DNA of 64,000 nt from Phenylobacterium sp. J367 (GCF_024699985.1 NZ_JAJONA010000001.1:3664501-3728500); one strand, 5' to 3'. Positions 10,747 through 20,696 are shown, numbered from the stretch's first letter. Made by a program: numbers and translations. Notes: generated by a model from the sequence alone, not told the origin.

Positions 10747-11457
10747 ATGCAAGGACTTGAGTGCGTGCGGTTGATCTTCCGGTGCCCAAGCGAGCTCAAG
10801 GATCTGCTCCCGTTGCCCGTGCCGGCCGCGGAGGGTCTTCCCGGTTGGTTGAAGTCGATGCCGGCCGAGGCGTTCAGCGCCCTTCTCGGAAGGAACGAAG
10901 ACACGGCGAAGCGATGTCCCCCGCTCCTCGATGCGATGACCACGGGGTTCCTGATGCCACTGATGTGTGACGTGCGGGTGGAGGACGGAGAGTTCACCTG
11001 GGATATGGAGCTTCCCGCGGGCCGGAGCGTCGAGTTCCCGCGCTCGCCGATGTTGTTCCACGACCCTGTCCAGATCTCCGGGGCCCCCTTTGCGGAACAA
11101 GACCAGTTCATCGTGAAGTTCCACAACCCCTGGGCCATCGAAGTCCCGGCCGGCTACTCCGTGCTGTTCACCCACCCGCTGAACCGCCACGATCTCCCGT
11201 TCGTGACGCTCACCGGGTTGGTGGACTGCGATCGCTTTTCGAACCTGGGGACTCATTTTCCCGCCCTTTGGCGTGACCCGAAGTTCAAGGGCGTTCTGCC
11301 CAAGGGGACGCCGATCGCGCACTGCATTCCGGTCAAACGAGAGAGCTGGGATGTGGAAATGGCGACGTTGGACGAGGCGCAAAGCCAGGATGCTCAAGCC
11401 ACCCTCGATGCAATTCGGCGCGCGCGCGGGGTCTATCGCCGCCGCTTCCGGGCCTGA
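10747..11457 (+). CDS. Conserved hypothetical protein
   Basis: A 236-residue protein of a family I cannot name. It is soluble, without signal peptide or membrane helices, and rich in Pro and aromatic residues. Recognisable blocks are PAAEGLPGWLKSMPAEAF, KRCPPLLDAMTTGFLMPL, VKFHNPWAIEVPAGYS and LPKGTPIAHCIPVKRE; their conserved look suggests a beta-sandwich or cupin-like enzyme, which is inference only. GTG 10765 would give a shorter start (VRLIFRCPSEL) and is a fair alternative. It converges on the TPR gene, stop to stop, with a gap of two bases. Confidence 0.75.
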   Translation: MQGLECVRLIFRCPSELKDLLPLPVPAAEGLPGWLKSMPAEAFSALLGRNEDTAKRCPPLLDAMTTGFLMPLMCDVRVEDGEFTWDMELPAGRSVEFPRSPMLFHDPVQISGAPFAEQDQFIVKFHNPWAIEVPAGYSVLFTHPLNRHDLPFVTLTGLVDCDRFSNLGTHFPALWRDPKFKGVLPKGTPIAHCIPVKRESWDVEMATLDEAQSQDAQATLDAIRRARGVYRRRFRA

Positions 11458-11459
11458 GA

Positions 11460-12326
11460 TCAGCCCCTGCTCGTCAAGAAGGCCGCTGCCGTGCTGGCGT
11501 TCAGGAAGAGTCGCCCGTGCGGCGCGCTGGATAGAGTCGTGATCGCAGCGCCCAACAGCTGGGGCGCGGCTCGAACGACCGCACGGAGATGAGCCTCGCC
11601 TGCCGCGCGCCTGCCTTGTTCGAGCAGGCTTTTGGCCAAGGCGAGGCGGGTGAGGGGATCGTCGGGCCCAATGGTCAGGGCCCGCTCGTAGAGATCGCTC
11701 GCGGCGGCTTGGTCGCCTTCGAGCGCGAGGGTTCGGGCAAGAGCGAGGTGGACGTCGTGTCGGTCTGGCGTTTCGGCCAGCAGATCTTCGAGGATCGCAC
11801 GTGCCCCAGCGTGGTCCTGACGTCTGAGGTGGAGGTAGGCTAGACCCACCCTGAGGCTCGGCTCGCCGGGCATCGCGGCAAGCCCGGCCTCGAAAGCCGC
11901 GATCGCCTCGGTGAAGCGACCTCGTTCGCCAAGCATCTCACCCAGTTGCAGGAACGCCAGCGGGAACGGAGGGCGTCGGGTGACGGCGCGCTGCAGTTGG
12001 GTCAGCGCTTCATCCTCCCGGCCGACGCCGTTGAACGCCCGCGCCAGCAGCGCCTCGAGCTCCGGGTCAGGATTGCGCCGGGTCGCGCGTTGCAGGGCGG
12101 GAATGGCGTCAGCGTAGCGCCCTTGCAGCAGAAGCGCGTGGGCGAGCAGGCGGACGGCGGTCCCGTTTCCCGGCGCCGATCGGACGACCGCGGCCGCCAG
12201 GCGTTCGGCCGGTTCGAAGCGCCCCTCCAGCAGCGCCGCGGAAGCCTGATGCAGCGCTTCCTCGATTGTCCGGGGGCGCGCTGGCGGCGCCCCGTGTCCG
12301 TTCGGCGCCATTGAGCTATGGCTCAC
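11460..12326 (-). CDS. Tetratricopeptide repeat protein
   Basis: A 288-residue soluble protein built of about seven 34-residue helical repeats from residue 20 to 255. Examples are LLEGRFEPAERLAAAVVRSA, LLQGRYADAIPALQRATRR and ALEGDQAAASDLYERALTI. Repeat 7 (LAKSLLEQGRRAAGEAHL) precedes a non-repeat tail ending AAFLTSRG. Such proteins are interaction scaffolds; the partner is unknown. The GTG start at 12326 overlaps the TGA of the upstream hydrolase (GTGA), pointing to coupling. ATG 12311 is the alternative start. Confidence 0.85.
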   Translation of the reverse strand: MSHSSMAPNGHGAPPARPRTIEEALHQASAALLEGRFEPAERLAAAVVRSAPGNGTAVRLLAHALLLQGRYADAIPALQRATRRNPDPELEALLARAFNGVGREDEALTQLQRAVTRRPPFPLAFLQLGEMLGERGRFTEAIAAFEAGLAAMPGEPSLRVGLAYLHLRRQDHAGARAILEDLLAETPDRHDVHLALARTLALEGDQAAASDLYERALTIGPDDPLTRLALAKSLLEQGRRAAGEAHLRAVVRAAPQLLGAAITTLSSAPHGRLFLNASTAAAFLTSRG

Positions 12327-13201
12327 TCGGCGAGCTCCGCCACGCTGCTGAGAAAGCTCAGCACAGCGTCGGTGAAGCGGTCGTTACGATCCCCCGCGAT
12401 CATATGCGCAGCGCCGGCCACGTCGGTGAGAACGCCTCCGGGAATGCGCTCGATAAACGCTCTGGCAGCCTCGCTGGACACCAGCTCGCTCAACCTGCCC
12501 CGGATGAGATGCACCGGAATCTGGATCCGAGCGGCACGCTCCTCGAGCGCAGCCATTCCGTCCTCTGTCCGATCACGCCGAACCCCGCTGGCGAAGCTCG
12601 GGTCCCAGTGCCATCGATATCGGCCGTCATCGCCGAGGCGCAGGTTCTTGCGCAGACCGGAAAGGTCGGTAGGGCGCGGCCTGTGTGGAACATAGGCGGC
12701 GATGGCCTCAGCCGCGGCCTCGAGGCTCTCGAATCCCTGCTCCAAGTTGGCGGCCATGAACCCCATGATCCTGGCCACGCCGGTGGGCTCCATGCGGGGC
12801 ACGATGTCGACCAGCGTCAGGGAGCGGAAGACGCCGGGGGCGACCTGCGTCTCGGCCACCAGTCCGGCAAGTCCTCCGAGCGAGGCTCCGACCAGGTGGG
12901 CTCCCCTCCTTTGACGCCTCGCCACCTCGACAAGATCGGCGGCGAACCGTTCGATGCCGTAGTCGCCACCTGGCGCCCAACTGCTGTCGCCGTGACCGCG
13001 GAGATCGAGCGCGATGACTTCCCAGCCCTCTGCCGCGAGCTTCTGCGCAGCGCCGGCCCACGAATGGCGGGTCTGGCCTCCGCCGTGCGCAAGAATGACC
13101 ACGCCGAGCCGATCCGCGCCGAACACATCAGCTGCGAGGGTGACCCCCGCTCCGAGCTCGAAGTCGAAGCGTCTTGGCTTCAGGACGGTGGTTGTTTCCA
13201 T
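12323..13201 (-). CDS. Alpha/beta hydrolase
   Basis: A 292-residue alpha/beta-hydrolase-fold enzyme. The oxyanion segment LAHGGGQTRHSW is near 38-49, the strand VIALDLRGHGDS near 63-74, the nucleophile elbow GASLGG near 104-109, and the putative catalytic His is in AGAAHMIAG near 264-272. An esterase or C-C hydrolase acting on a CoA-pathway intermediate is plausible from context: it lies at the 3' end of the minus-strand fatty-acid/CoA operon. The substrate cannot be predicted. Confidence 0.85.
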   Translation of the reverse strand: METTTVLKPRRFDFELGAGVTLAADVFGADRLGVVILAHGGGQTRHSWAGAAQKLAAEGWEVIALDLRGHGDSSWAPGGDYGIERFAADLVEVARRQRRGAHLVGASLGGLAGLVAETQVAPGVFRSLTLVDIVPRMEPTGVARIMGFMAANLEQGFESLEAAAEAIAAYVPHRPRPTDLSGLRKNLRLGDDGRYRWHWDPSFASGVRRDRTEDGMAALEERAARIQIPVHLIRGRLSELVSSEAARAFIERIPGGVLTDVAGAAHMIAGDRNDRFTDAVLSFLSSVAELAE

Positions 13202-13268
13202 AGATCGAATCTCCCCTGCGCCGATACTGGTCGGCGCCTCCCTTCAGTGGTCGGCGGCTTGTCGCCGC

Positions 13269-14157
13269 TCACCTGGTCTCGACAGCCCGTTCGAGCTCGA
13301 ACCGAACAAGCTCGGGATGTTCCATGGGAAGCAGGTGAGTGGCGCCATTCACCTGGTCCATCGAAATTCTGCCGGCCGCGCTCAGCTCTGTGTCAGCCGC
13401 CGCGAGTGACGCGCAGGTCGATCCGTGCTCGGCCCGCAGGATGCGCACCGGAGGCCCCGGAGCGAGCAGGGCCGACCAGGCGTCATGCCCGTGGGAGACG
13501 AAGTTGCTCACCTCCCATTCCGGCGAACAGGCGAGCTCAACACCACCAGCCGGCCGGTCGCGGAAGGCGTCGGCCACGTAATCCTCCAGCTGTGCCTCGT
13601 TGAGCGACTTGAACGCTCCCCGTCCGCGGTAGGCCTCGAGCGCCTCTTGCCGGGAGGCGAATGTCGCTCGTCGTCGGCGCGCGCCGTCCGCAAGCGGCGA
13701 GTTGACGGGGCCCTTGCGGGCCAGCTCGGCGGCTTCGCGGGACAGGATGACGGGTTCGAAGAGCACGAGAGCCCGGATTCGCTCAGACGCCATGTGGGTG
13801 GCCAGGAGGCTGGCCGTCCCCCCCCATCGAATGCCCCGAAAGCACGATGTTGCGGGCGTCGATGGCCTCCGTAAGTGCGAGCAGATCCTCGGCGATGTCG
13901 GTCCAAGTCGAGCGCCCCTCCGCATGCGTCGCAAGCGTGCTGCGGCCGTGCCCACGCAAATCCAGCGCCAAAACCCGGTGGCGGAGCGCCAGTGGCGCAA
14001 GGATGGTGCGATACGTGCGGGCGTTGAATCCATTGGCGTGGGAGAAGACCACGTCGACCGGACGGTTCGGGTCGCCAAAATCGAGGGCGCCCATGGCCCC
14101 GCCCCGGCCGGGGAGGTCGATCAGTCGTTGACTGGGATCCGGGGGGCGAGCGTTCAT
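13269..14157 (-). pseudogene. Alpha/beta hydrolase, frameshifted in a C8 run
   Basis: A second alpha/beta hydrolase. The N-terminal part shows VVFSHANGFNARTYR, ALDLRGHGRSTLA and the nucleophile elbow GHSMGG. Immediately after the elbow the frame is lost at eight consecutive C on the plus strand (13818-13825). Removing one restores MGGTASLLATHMASERIRAL and the rest of a protein of about 295 residues, ending in ATHLLPMEHPELVRFELE with the likely catalytic His. The start ATG at 14157 overlaps the stop of the thiolase gene. A homopolymer error is the simplest explanation. Confidence 0.8.
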
Positions 14158-15716
14158 GCTTGGGTTCCCGACGCGGCCGCGGGCGGAGCGCCAAGCCCAG
14201 TCGCCGCGCCTCTGATGCTCCAGATGCAGTCGCCGTCCGGCTCGAGAGCCGCATCGCCCTGGGATCCCACCGGCTCGAACTTGCCGTCTGTGAGGAAGGC
14301 GATGCCCGCCTCGTCCGAGGGCGGGACCTTCGCCAAGAACCGCTGTTCCTCCGGCCCCCGCCCGACGACGACGCCGAACTTGGGCCGGCCGTCGCGTTCA
14401 TAGAGAACGGTGTAGGTCTCGATGATCCCGGGACCGGCGTAAGTCTCGTCGAGCTCGGGGACCGATCCGCGGGCGGCGTCGGCCTCCGCTTGAAAGTCGA
14501 AGTCCCGGCGGACGACGTCGAGCGGGAAGGGCTCTCTCCCCAAGACGATAGTGTGATTGTTCGTCGCGTACCCGCCGTTGGCGAAGAGGAGGCCGTTGCC
14601 GCCCCTCTCACGCAGCTTCAGCACCATGCTGACGACGGCGTGGCTCATGTAGTTGCCGATCGGCCCGCCGCCGAAGGTCAGGCCGCCGACGACGGTGGCC
14701 GGCTTCTCCACCGGCCAGCCGATCACCCGCCTCGCCATCTTCGGCACGCACGGGAAGCAGCTGTAGAGCTCGACCAGGTCCAGGTCCGAGGGGGTGACGC
14801 CGTTCAGGTCCAGCGCCCGGCTGAGCGAGACGGCCATGCTGACCGACCGATCGTAGCGGTCGCGCTTCAGGTAATCCCCCGGTTCGTGGGCTGCTGCGCC
14901 TGCGCCGACGTACACTAGCCGGTCCTCCGGAATGCCCGCTTGGCGGGCGGCGGCCAGGCTGGCGACGATGAAGCCGGCGCCCTGGTTCACCGAGGAGTTG
15001 GCGACCATCAGCTTGTTGTAGGGGAAGGCGATGGGCCGGTTCTCCGCGGAGGGGGTCACGATCGCCTCCGGCGTTGTCGGCTTGCGGATCCAGGCGCCGG
15101 GATTCTCCGCGGCGACCTCGGAGAACCGCGACCAGATCGCGCCGCTCTCGGCCTGGGCTTCCGCGAAGGTCTGGCCGTAGGCGGCGCGGCCGGCGTTCTC
15201 GTAGAGTGGATAGACGTCCACCGGCGCCGTCAGACCGTAACGCTGGCGCAGGGAGGGCTGGCCGGCGCCGCTGGTCGCCTGGCGTAGCGGATTGTGGGCA
15301 GAGGGATCATCTCCGGTCCTGAGAGCGGCCAGCTGGGCGGCGGTGCGCAGCGCCTCGCCGCCGGCCACGGCGGCGACCTGGATCTCGCCTTCGGCGATCC
15401 GGCGTGCCGCCTCATTGAGCATTAGAATGGGCGTGTCGCCGCCGGGGTAGGAGCTCTTGTAGCAGAGCCTCGGCTTCGCCCCGAGCTTGGCCGCGAGTGG
15501 GCTCGAGACGTCGCCAAGCTCGCGGAAAGACAGCTGGTCGACAACGGCCAGGGAGTCCAGCCGGGCGATCCACCCGGTCCCGGCGTCGCGGTCGGCCTCG
15601 CGCAGAGCCGCCTCCATCAGGCCGATGGGGTCCAGGCCCTGCCGCGGGTCCGTTGGCCGGTCGTTGAGCTGGCCCACCCCCACGATCACCGGAATGCGCG
15701 CGGCGTCGTCCCTCAT
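14154..15716 (-). CDS. Thiolase-family (SCP2-type) acetyl-CoA acetyltransferase-like protein
   Basis: A 520-residue protein of the long acetyl-CoA acetyltransferase family found in alphaproteobacterial lipid and steroid catabolism clusters. It begins RIPVIVGVGQLNDRP, typical of thiolase-like proteins. Mid-protein segments are VNQGAGFIVASLAAAR and ELYSCFPCVPKMARR, and GGYATNNHTIVLG lies near the C-terminus. The two Cys of SCFPC and the His of SHAVVSMVL are candidate catalytic residues. It probably acts on beta-ketoacyl-CoA in the same pathway as the neighbouring dehydrogenases, hydratase and ligase. Confidence 0.85.
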   Translation of the reverse strand: MRDDAARIPVIVGVGQLNDRPTDPRQGLDPIGLMEAALREADRDAGTGWIARLDSLAVVDQLSFRELGDVSSPLAAKLGAKPRLCYKSSYPGGDTPILMLNEAARRIAEGEIQVAAVAGGEALRTAAQLAALRTGDDPSAHNPLRQATSGAGQPSLRQRYGLTAPVDVYPLYENAGRAAYGQTFAEAQAESGAIWSRFSEVAAENPGAWIRKPTTPEAIVTPSAENRPIAFPYNKLMVANSSVNQGAGFIVASLAAARQAGIPEDRLVYVGAGAAAHEPGDYLKRDRYDRSVSMAVSLSRALDLNGVTPSDLDLVELYSCFPCVPKMARRVIGWPVEKPATVVGGLTFGGGPIGNYMSHAVVSMVLKLRERGGNGLLFANGGYATNNHTIVLGREPFPLDVVRRDFDFQAEADAARGSVPELDETYAGPGIIETYTVLYERDGRPKFGVVVGRGPEEQRFLAKVPPSDEAGIAFLTDGKFEPVGSQGDAALEPDGDCIWSIRGAATGLGAPPAAASGTQA

Positions 15717-15744
15717 CTTGCGTCCCTCACCTCGAACTGAATTC

Positions 15745-16534
15745 TCAGCGGCCCTGCCAAACCGGCGCGCGCTTCTCGGCGAAAGCGCGCGGGCCCTCGC
15801 GACCGTCTTCGGAGCGCATCACGGTCCCGATCTCGGCGCGGGTCTGCGCCCAGGCGGCCGCCTCGGAGGCGATCTCGCCGTGCTGGATTCCGAGCGCGAT
15901 CCGCTTCGAGGCCTGCACCGCCAGCGGCGCGTTGGCGGTGATCCGCGCCGCCATCTTCAGGGCTGCGTCCATCACTTGCGCCTGCGGCACGACGGCGTTG
16001 ACCAGGCCGAGCTCCAGCGCCCGTGGGGCCGAGATCGGCTCGCCGGTCAGCATCATCTCCATGGCGATCTTGCGCGGCAGCTGCTGGCCCAGGCGGAAGG
16101 CGCCGCCGGCGGCCGCGAGGATGCCGCGCTTGACCTCTGGCAGACCAAAGGTGGCGGTCTCCGAGGCGACGGCCAGATCGCTAGCCAGGGTCAGCTCGGT
16201 GCCTCCGCCGAGCGCGGTCCCGTTCACCGCCGCGATGGTCGGCTTGGAGATGTGGTGCTCTACATAGCCGGCGAAGCCCCAGGCCCGCTCGCGCTCGCCC
16301 ACGGCGAACGGCTCTCGGTTGGCCAGGGCCTTGAGGTCGGCGCCGGCGCAGAAGGACTGATCCCCCGGCGCCCGTGATGATCACCGCCCAGATCTCCGGG
16401 TTGCGGCGGGCCTCCTCCAGCGCCTCACCTACCCCGACGGTGACTGCGCGGTTTACGGCGTTACGGGCCTCGGGCCGGTTGAGGGTGACGATCATCACCT
16501 TTTCACGACGCTCGACGAGGACGGCTTCGCTCAT
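15745..16534 (-). pseudogene. Enoyl-CoA hydratase/isomerase, frameshifted
   Basis: Crotonase-family enzyme expected to hydrate enoyl-CoA. It starts MSEAVLVERREKVMIVTLNR at 16534, and the ATG overlaps the stop of the acyl-CoA ligase. The frame breaks in the C5 run at 16362-16366; deleting one base gives ITGAGDQSFCAGADLKALA, the oxyanion-hole segment. The second oxyanion segment AAVNGTALGGGTELTLASD and the LPEVKRGILAA region follow, ending at WQGR. The restored length of about 262 residues is normal for the family. Confidence 0.85.
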
Positions 16535-18177
16535 GCGCTCACCGCCTCGCGGGCTCCGGCTTCGGCGCAGACCTTGGCCGCTCCGTAGTCGGCCTTGCCG
16601 TTGCTGACGCGGAGGGATCGGTCGGCGACGAAAATTCGCTTTGGCGTCTTGTAGCCTGCCAGCGACCTTCGCACGTGCGCCTTCAGGGCGGCCTCGTCCA
16701 GCGCCTGGCCAGGGGCGAGGTCGACGACAGCGGTGACCGCCTGACCCCACTTTTCATCAGGCAAGCCCACCACCAGGGCGTCCTCGATGCTGGGATGGGT
16801 CTTCAGGACCTCCTCGACCTCCTCCGGGAAGACCTTTTCGCCAGCCGTGTTGATGCAGGCGTTGCCGCGGCCCAGCAGAGTAAGCGCGCCATCGGGCTCG
16901 ACGATGCACCAGTCGCCGGGCATGGAATAGCGGACGCCGTCGATCACCCGGAATGTGCGCGCCGTCTTCTCCTCGTCCTTGTAGTAGCCGACCGGGTTGG
17001 GCGGCCCGAGCGCCACGAGTCCACGTACGCCCGATCCTGGCGTCACCGGCTGGTCATTCTCGTCGAACACGCGGCAGCGCTCGCTGATCATGAACTTGGC
17101 GGTCTGCACCTCGCCGGCTTTGGTCATGATCGAGCTGCCCATGCCGAGCGCCTCGGACGAGGAGAAGGCGTCGCTGAGCGTCGCCTGTGGCATGTGCTCT
17201 AATAGGCCGCGCTTGACCTCGAGGCTCCACATCACTCCCGACGAGACCACGGTCGCCAGGCTGGAGACGTCCCAGCGGCCTGGGTTGGCGTTGAGGGCGT
17301 TCAGGAGAGGGCGGGCGAAGCTGTCGCCGACGATGGTCAGCGATTGTGGGCGCTGGCGGTCGATGGCCTCCAGCGTCTCGACCGCATCGAAGCTCTCGCC
17401 CGTCAGGGTGATTACGCAGCCGCCGGACAGGTGCGCGCCCATGGCGGTAAGCAGGCCCGTGCCGTGCATCAGAGGCGGAGCAATCAGCGCCCGCCCGCCG
17501 GGGCCTACCTTGCGGGTGTGCTCGGCGAGCGCTTCCAGCGTCTCGGGCACGGGGCCCATCTTGCGAGCGGCGCCGAGGGTGATTTCGCGCAGGTCGTGGT
17601 GCGGCCACATCACGCCCTTGGGCATGCCGGTGGTGCCGCCGGTGTAGATGAAGAACAGATCGTCCCCGGAGCGCTCGATGTTCAGGGGCGAGCCTTCGCC
17701 TTCGCCGGCAAGTGCGTCGAAGCTTTCGGCGAAGGGTGCGGTCTGCCCGCTCGTCGCGACCTCGACCCAGGTCTTCACCTTGGGCAGGCGCTCGCGGATC
17801 TGGGCGACCGCCTCGCGGAACTCGGGCGCGTAGACCACGGTCTGGGCGTCGGAGTTGTCGAAAATGTACCAGACCTCGTCGGGCGTGTAGCGGTAGTTGA
17901 CGTTGACGTGGGTCAGACGCGCTTTGAAGCCCGCCGCGACCGTCAGCATGTATTCCGGCCGGTTGCGCATGTAGACGGCGATCTTGTCGCCTGGAGTCGC
18001 GCCGCGGGCGATCAGGGCGCGGGCCAGATTGTTGGAGAGCCGGCTTGCCTCGCTCCAGGGGATGGTTCGCTCGCCGTGAACGAAGGCTGGTGCGTCCACC
18101 GGCAAAACCGGCTCGACGGCTTCGAGAATGTCGCCGAAATTCCAACCCACGCTCTCTTCTCCCAGTGTCTTTGTCAC
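16531..18177 (-). CDS. Acyl-CoA synthetase (AMP-forming, FadD-like)
   Basis: ATP-dependent ligase that activates a carboxylic acid to its CoA thioester. The 548 residues are full length: the P-loop YTGGTTGMPKGV is at about 178-189, the A8-type segment PGDWCIVEPDGALTLLGRG is near 415-433, and the C-terminal domain ends with AGYKTPKRIFV..VSNGKADY, carrying the catalytic Lys of the GK motif. The bulky, non-fatty-acid context (Baeyer-Villiger enzyme, two divergent dehydrogenases) suggests a cyclic or branched acid substrate; this is inference. Confidence 0.93.
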   Translation of the reverse strand: MTKTLGEESVGWNFGDILEAVEPVLPVDAPAFVHGERTIPWSEASRLSNNLARALIARGATPGDKIAVYMRNRPEYMLTVAAGFKARLTHVNVNYRYTPDEVWYIFDNSDAQTVVYAPEFREAVAQIRERLPKVKTWVEVATSGQTAPFAESFDALAGEGEGSPLNIERSGDDLFFIYTGGTTGMPKGVMWPHHDLREITLGAARKMGPVPETLEALAEHTRKVGPGGRALIAPPLMHGTGLLTAMGAHLSGGCVITLTGESFDAVETLEAIDRQRPQSLTIVGDSFARPLLNALNANPGRWDVSSLATVVSSGVMWSLEVKRGLLEHMPQATLSDAFSSSEALGMGSSIMTKAGEVQTAKFMISERCRVFDENDQPVTPGSGVRGLVALGPPNPVGYYKDEEKTARTFRVIDGVRYSMPGDWCIVEPDGALTLLGRGNACINTAGEKVFPEEVEEVLKTHPSIEDALVVGLPDEKWGQAVTAVVDLAPGQALDEAALKAHVRRSLAGYKTPKRIFVADRSLRVSNGKADYGAAKVCAEAGAREAVSA

Positions 18178-18195
18178 CGCCGGGGCTTGGCGGCT

Positions 18196-19391
18196 CTAGC
18201 TCGTGCGAACCTCGCGGAACGGAATATGCCGATCGACCTCCGGCTCCTTCGGCAGGCCGAGGACCCGCTCGCCGATGATGTTGCGCTGGATCTGGTCCGT
18301 GCCGCCGCCGATGGACGTGAAGTAGGCGTTCAGCGTCAGGAAGTTGGCGTCGTCGGCCCTTGGGTGCTCGGGCCCCTCCAGGAGGCTGCCGGCGCCGAGA
18401 ATCAGCGTCCGGACACGCGCCTCCTCGTGGAGGATGCGGCTCATCGCCAGCTTCCCGAGACTCATGAGCGGAGAGGATGTGCCCTGCTTCAAGTCCGCCT
18501 TGGCGCGGGCGGCGTTGAGCGCGTTGAGTTTTTTGAGGCCGATCACCCTGGCGATCTCCTGACGGATCAGCGGATCACCGAGCATGCCCGCCTCCCGCGC
18601 CAGCGCGATAAGCGGCTCGCCTGAGCCTTCGGGCACGCCGCTGCGAGGGCCGCGCGCGGCTTCGCCCATCGCTGAACGCTCGTAGGCGAGGGCAGTTTGC
18701 AGCACGCCCCAGCCCTCGCCGAGTTCGCCGAGCAGGTTTTCCTCAGGACAGTGGGCGTCGGTGAAGAAGACTTCGTTGAACTGGCTCTCCCCGGTGATCT
18801 GCCGGAGCGGTCGCACCTCGACGCCCGGCTGCTTCATGGGCAGGAAGAAGAAGCTGATCCCGCGGTGCTTGGGCACCTCCCAGTTCGTGCGAGCGATCAG
18901 CATGCCGTAGTCGGCGCTGGCGGCGTAGCTGGTCCAGACCTTCTGGCCGTTGATCACGAATTGGTCGCCCTGCCGGTCGGCGCGGGTGCGGACCCCCGCC
19001 AGGTCCGAGCCCGCGCCGGGCTCGGAATAGAGCAGGCACATGCCGACCTCGCCGCGCAGCAGCGGGACGATCAGCTTCCTCCTTGAGCGCCTGCGTCCCC
19101 CCGGCGAGCAGGGTGTTGGCCCATAGGTTGGTGCGGTCCTGACCCGTGCCGGGCGCGCCGATCGCGGCGAACTCCCGCTCGACCACTCGCGCCTCGGCGT
19201 CCTTCAGGTTTCGGCCCATCCATTCCGCCGGCCAGCGGGGGGACGGCCCAGCGGGCCTCGACGACCTTGGCCAACCAGGTCTTGCGGTCCGCCTCGCTTT
19301 GCAGCGGACCTGTCCAGGTGGCCGCCAACCAGGCGCGGACTTCGTCGCGCAGGCTCTCTTCGGCCGCCGAGCGGGCGGAGTCGTCAGCCAT
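18196..19391 (-). pseudogene. Acyl-CoA dehydrogenase, frameshifted twice
   Basis: FAD-dependent acyl-CoA dehydrogenase of about 398 residues when repaired. It starts MADDSARSAAEESLRDEVRA at 19391, overlapping the stop of the next dehydrogenase. The first break is in a G6 run (19237-19242), the second near 19078-19083, where one extra base separates TQALKE from LIVPLLRGEVGM. Downstream the FAD/substrate segments LYSEPGAGSDLAGVRTRA and GQKVWTSYA and the C-terminal IGGGTDQIQRNIIGERVLGLP are intact. It resembles FadE enzymes of heteromeric (alpha2beta2) type and pairs with the adjacent partner gene. Confidence 0.85.
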
Positions 19392-20505
19392 GGGCGGTCT
19401 CCAGTTCACGCAGGTAGCGGTCGCGGTGGAAGGCCGGCGCGCCGAATAGTTGCGCGTCGGCCCGGGCCCGGCGCAGGTAGAGGTGGGCCGGGTGATCCCA
19501 GGTGAAGGCGATGCCGCCGTACATCTGGATCGCGTCGGCGCAGATCTTCACGAAGGCATCCGAACAGGCGAAGGCCGCCAGCTCCACGGCCGCCTTGGCG
19601 TCGGCGCCGCTGCCGCAAGCTGGGCAGCGGCGTAGCGCGCCGCCGAGATGGCGCTTTCCGATTCCAGGAAAAGATCGGCAGCCATGTGTTTGATCGCCTG
19701 GAAGCTTCCGATCGGCCGTCCGAACTGGATGCGGGTCCTCGCATAATCCACGGTGAAGGAAAGCACGTGCTGACCGGCGCCGGCCTGTTCGCCCGCAAGC
19801 GCCACGCGGGCAAGATCGAGCGCCGCCTCGATGGCCTGCCAGCCGCGGCCGGCCTTGCCTATCCGCCTGGCCGCGGCGCCATCAAACCGCAGGTTCGCGA
19901 GCCGCAGCGTCCTGTCGAAGGTGGCAAGCAACGCCCGGCTGACCCCCCTTCGCACCGGAATCCACTTCGAAGACGTCAATTCCGTCCGCAGATCGGGCGG
20001 CCACGAGCAGCACGTCTGCGACGTGTCCGTGGATGGCAAACGCTGCCTCACCATCTAGCCGCCAGCTTTCGCCCTCACCGCTGGCGGTCGCCGCCACCCC
20101 GTCAGGCGTCCAGCACCCGCGCGGGCCCGTCAGGGCGGCGGCCGCGATGAGAGAGCCCGCCGCAAGGCCGGGGAGAATTCTTCCGGCCGCGTCGGCGTCG
20201 TCCAGTCGGCGGACGAGCTCCGCGGACAAGACCGCGCTTGACAAGAAAGGCGCGCAAAGAAGCGCCGCGCCGGCGTCCTCCATGACGAGCTCGAGTTCCA
20301 CGGGTCCCGCGCCCGCGCCGCCGAATTCCTCGTCGATCACCAGCCCGAGCAGGCCGATAGCGGCCAGCTCACGCCAGAGAGCGGCATCATAGCCCTCGCG
20401 GCTGTCCATGACCCGCCCAACGTCCGAGAGCGTGCTCCTGTCAGCCAGGAGCCTGCCGATGGCCGCCCTCAGGGCCGAGCGTTCCTCGATGGTCAAAGCC
20501 GGCAT
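19384..20505 (-). pseudogene. Acyl-CoA dehydrogenase family protein (partner subunit), frameshifted twice
   Basis: Second dehydrogenase of the pair, about 373 residues when repaired; its C-terminal end overlaps the start of the downstream FadE. The N-terminal domain reads LTIEERSALRAAIGRLL and GLVIDEEFGGAGAGPVELEL. Frame breaks lie in the C6 run at 19943-19948 (one extra base) and near 19601-19612. The C-terminal part shows DYARTRIQFGRPIGSFQAIK and ADAIQMYGGIAFTWDHPAHL. Adjacent small and large FadE genes are typical of obligate heteromers in sterol/bile-acid degradation. This is the first gene of the minus-strand operon. Confidence 0.82.
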
Positions 20506-20524
20506 AGCTCATGCCCGATTAATA

Positions 20525-20537
20525 GACGACGGTCGTC
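20525..20537. promoter_or_regulatory. Candidate TetR operator, perfect 13-bp palindrome
   Basis: GACGAC-G-GTCGTC, a perfect inverted repeat 20 bases upstream of the first dehydrogenase start (20505). A related, imperfect dyad occurs at 20651-20663 before the TetR gene. Position between divergent genes, one of them a TetR regulator, supports an operator role. No DNA-binding data are available. Confidence 0.5.
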
Positions 20538-20650
20538 ACAAAATAGCATGGAGGGCTGCTCAGCAAGCTTGATGTCCTCCGCTGCGCCTTTGCGCCGCGA
20601 CTTCGCGACGCCATTGGAGGGGCGCATTGACGTGGGCGCCGAGATTATCG

Positions 20651-20663
20651 GACGGTTCTCGTC
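20651..20663. promoter_or_regulatory. Second candidate TetR operator
   Basis: GACG-GTTCT-CGTC is a 13-bp dyad sharing the GACG/CGTC arms and overall length with the perfect palindrome 126 bases away. It lies 34 bases upstream of the TetR start at 20697. The pair would allow one regulator to control both divergent operons. Inference from sequence symmetry only. Confidence 0.4.
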
Positions 20664-20696
20664 TAAAACAGAAAATGGGCGATCCGGAGCGGACGT

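Noticed and set aside
12266..13603. A 445-codon plus-strand frame across two hydrolase genes.
   Set aside because: It is antisense to clear alpha/beta hydrolase motifs and its translation has no domain.
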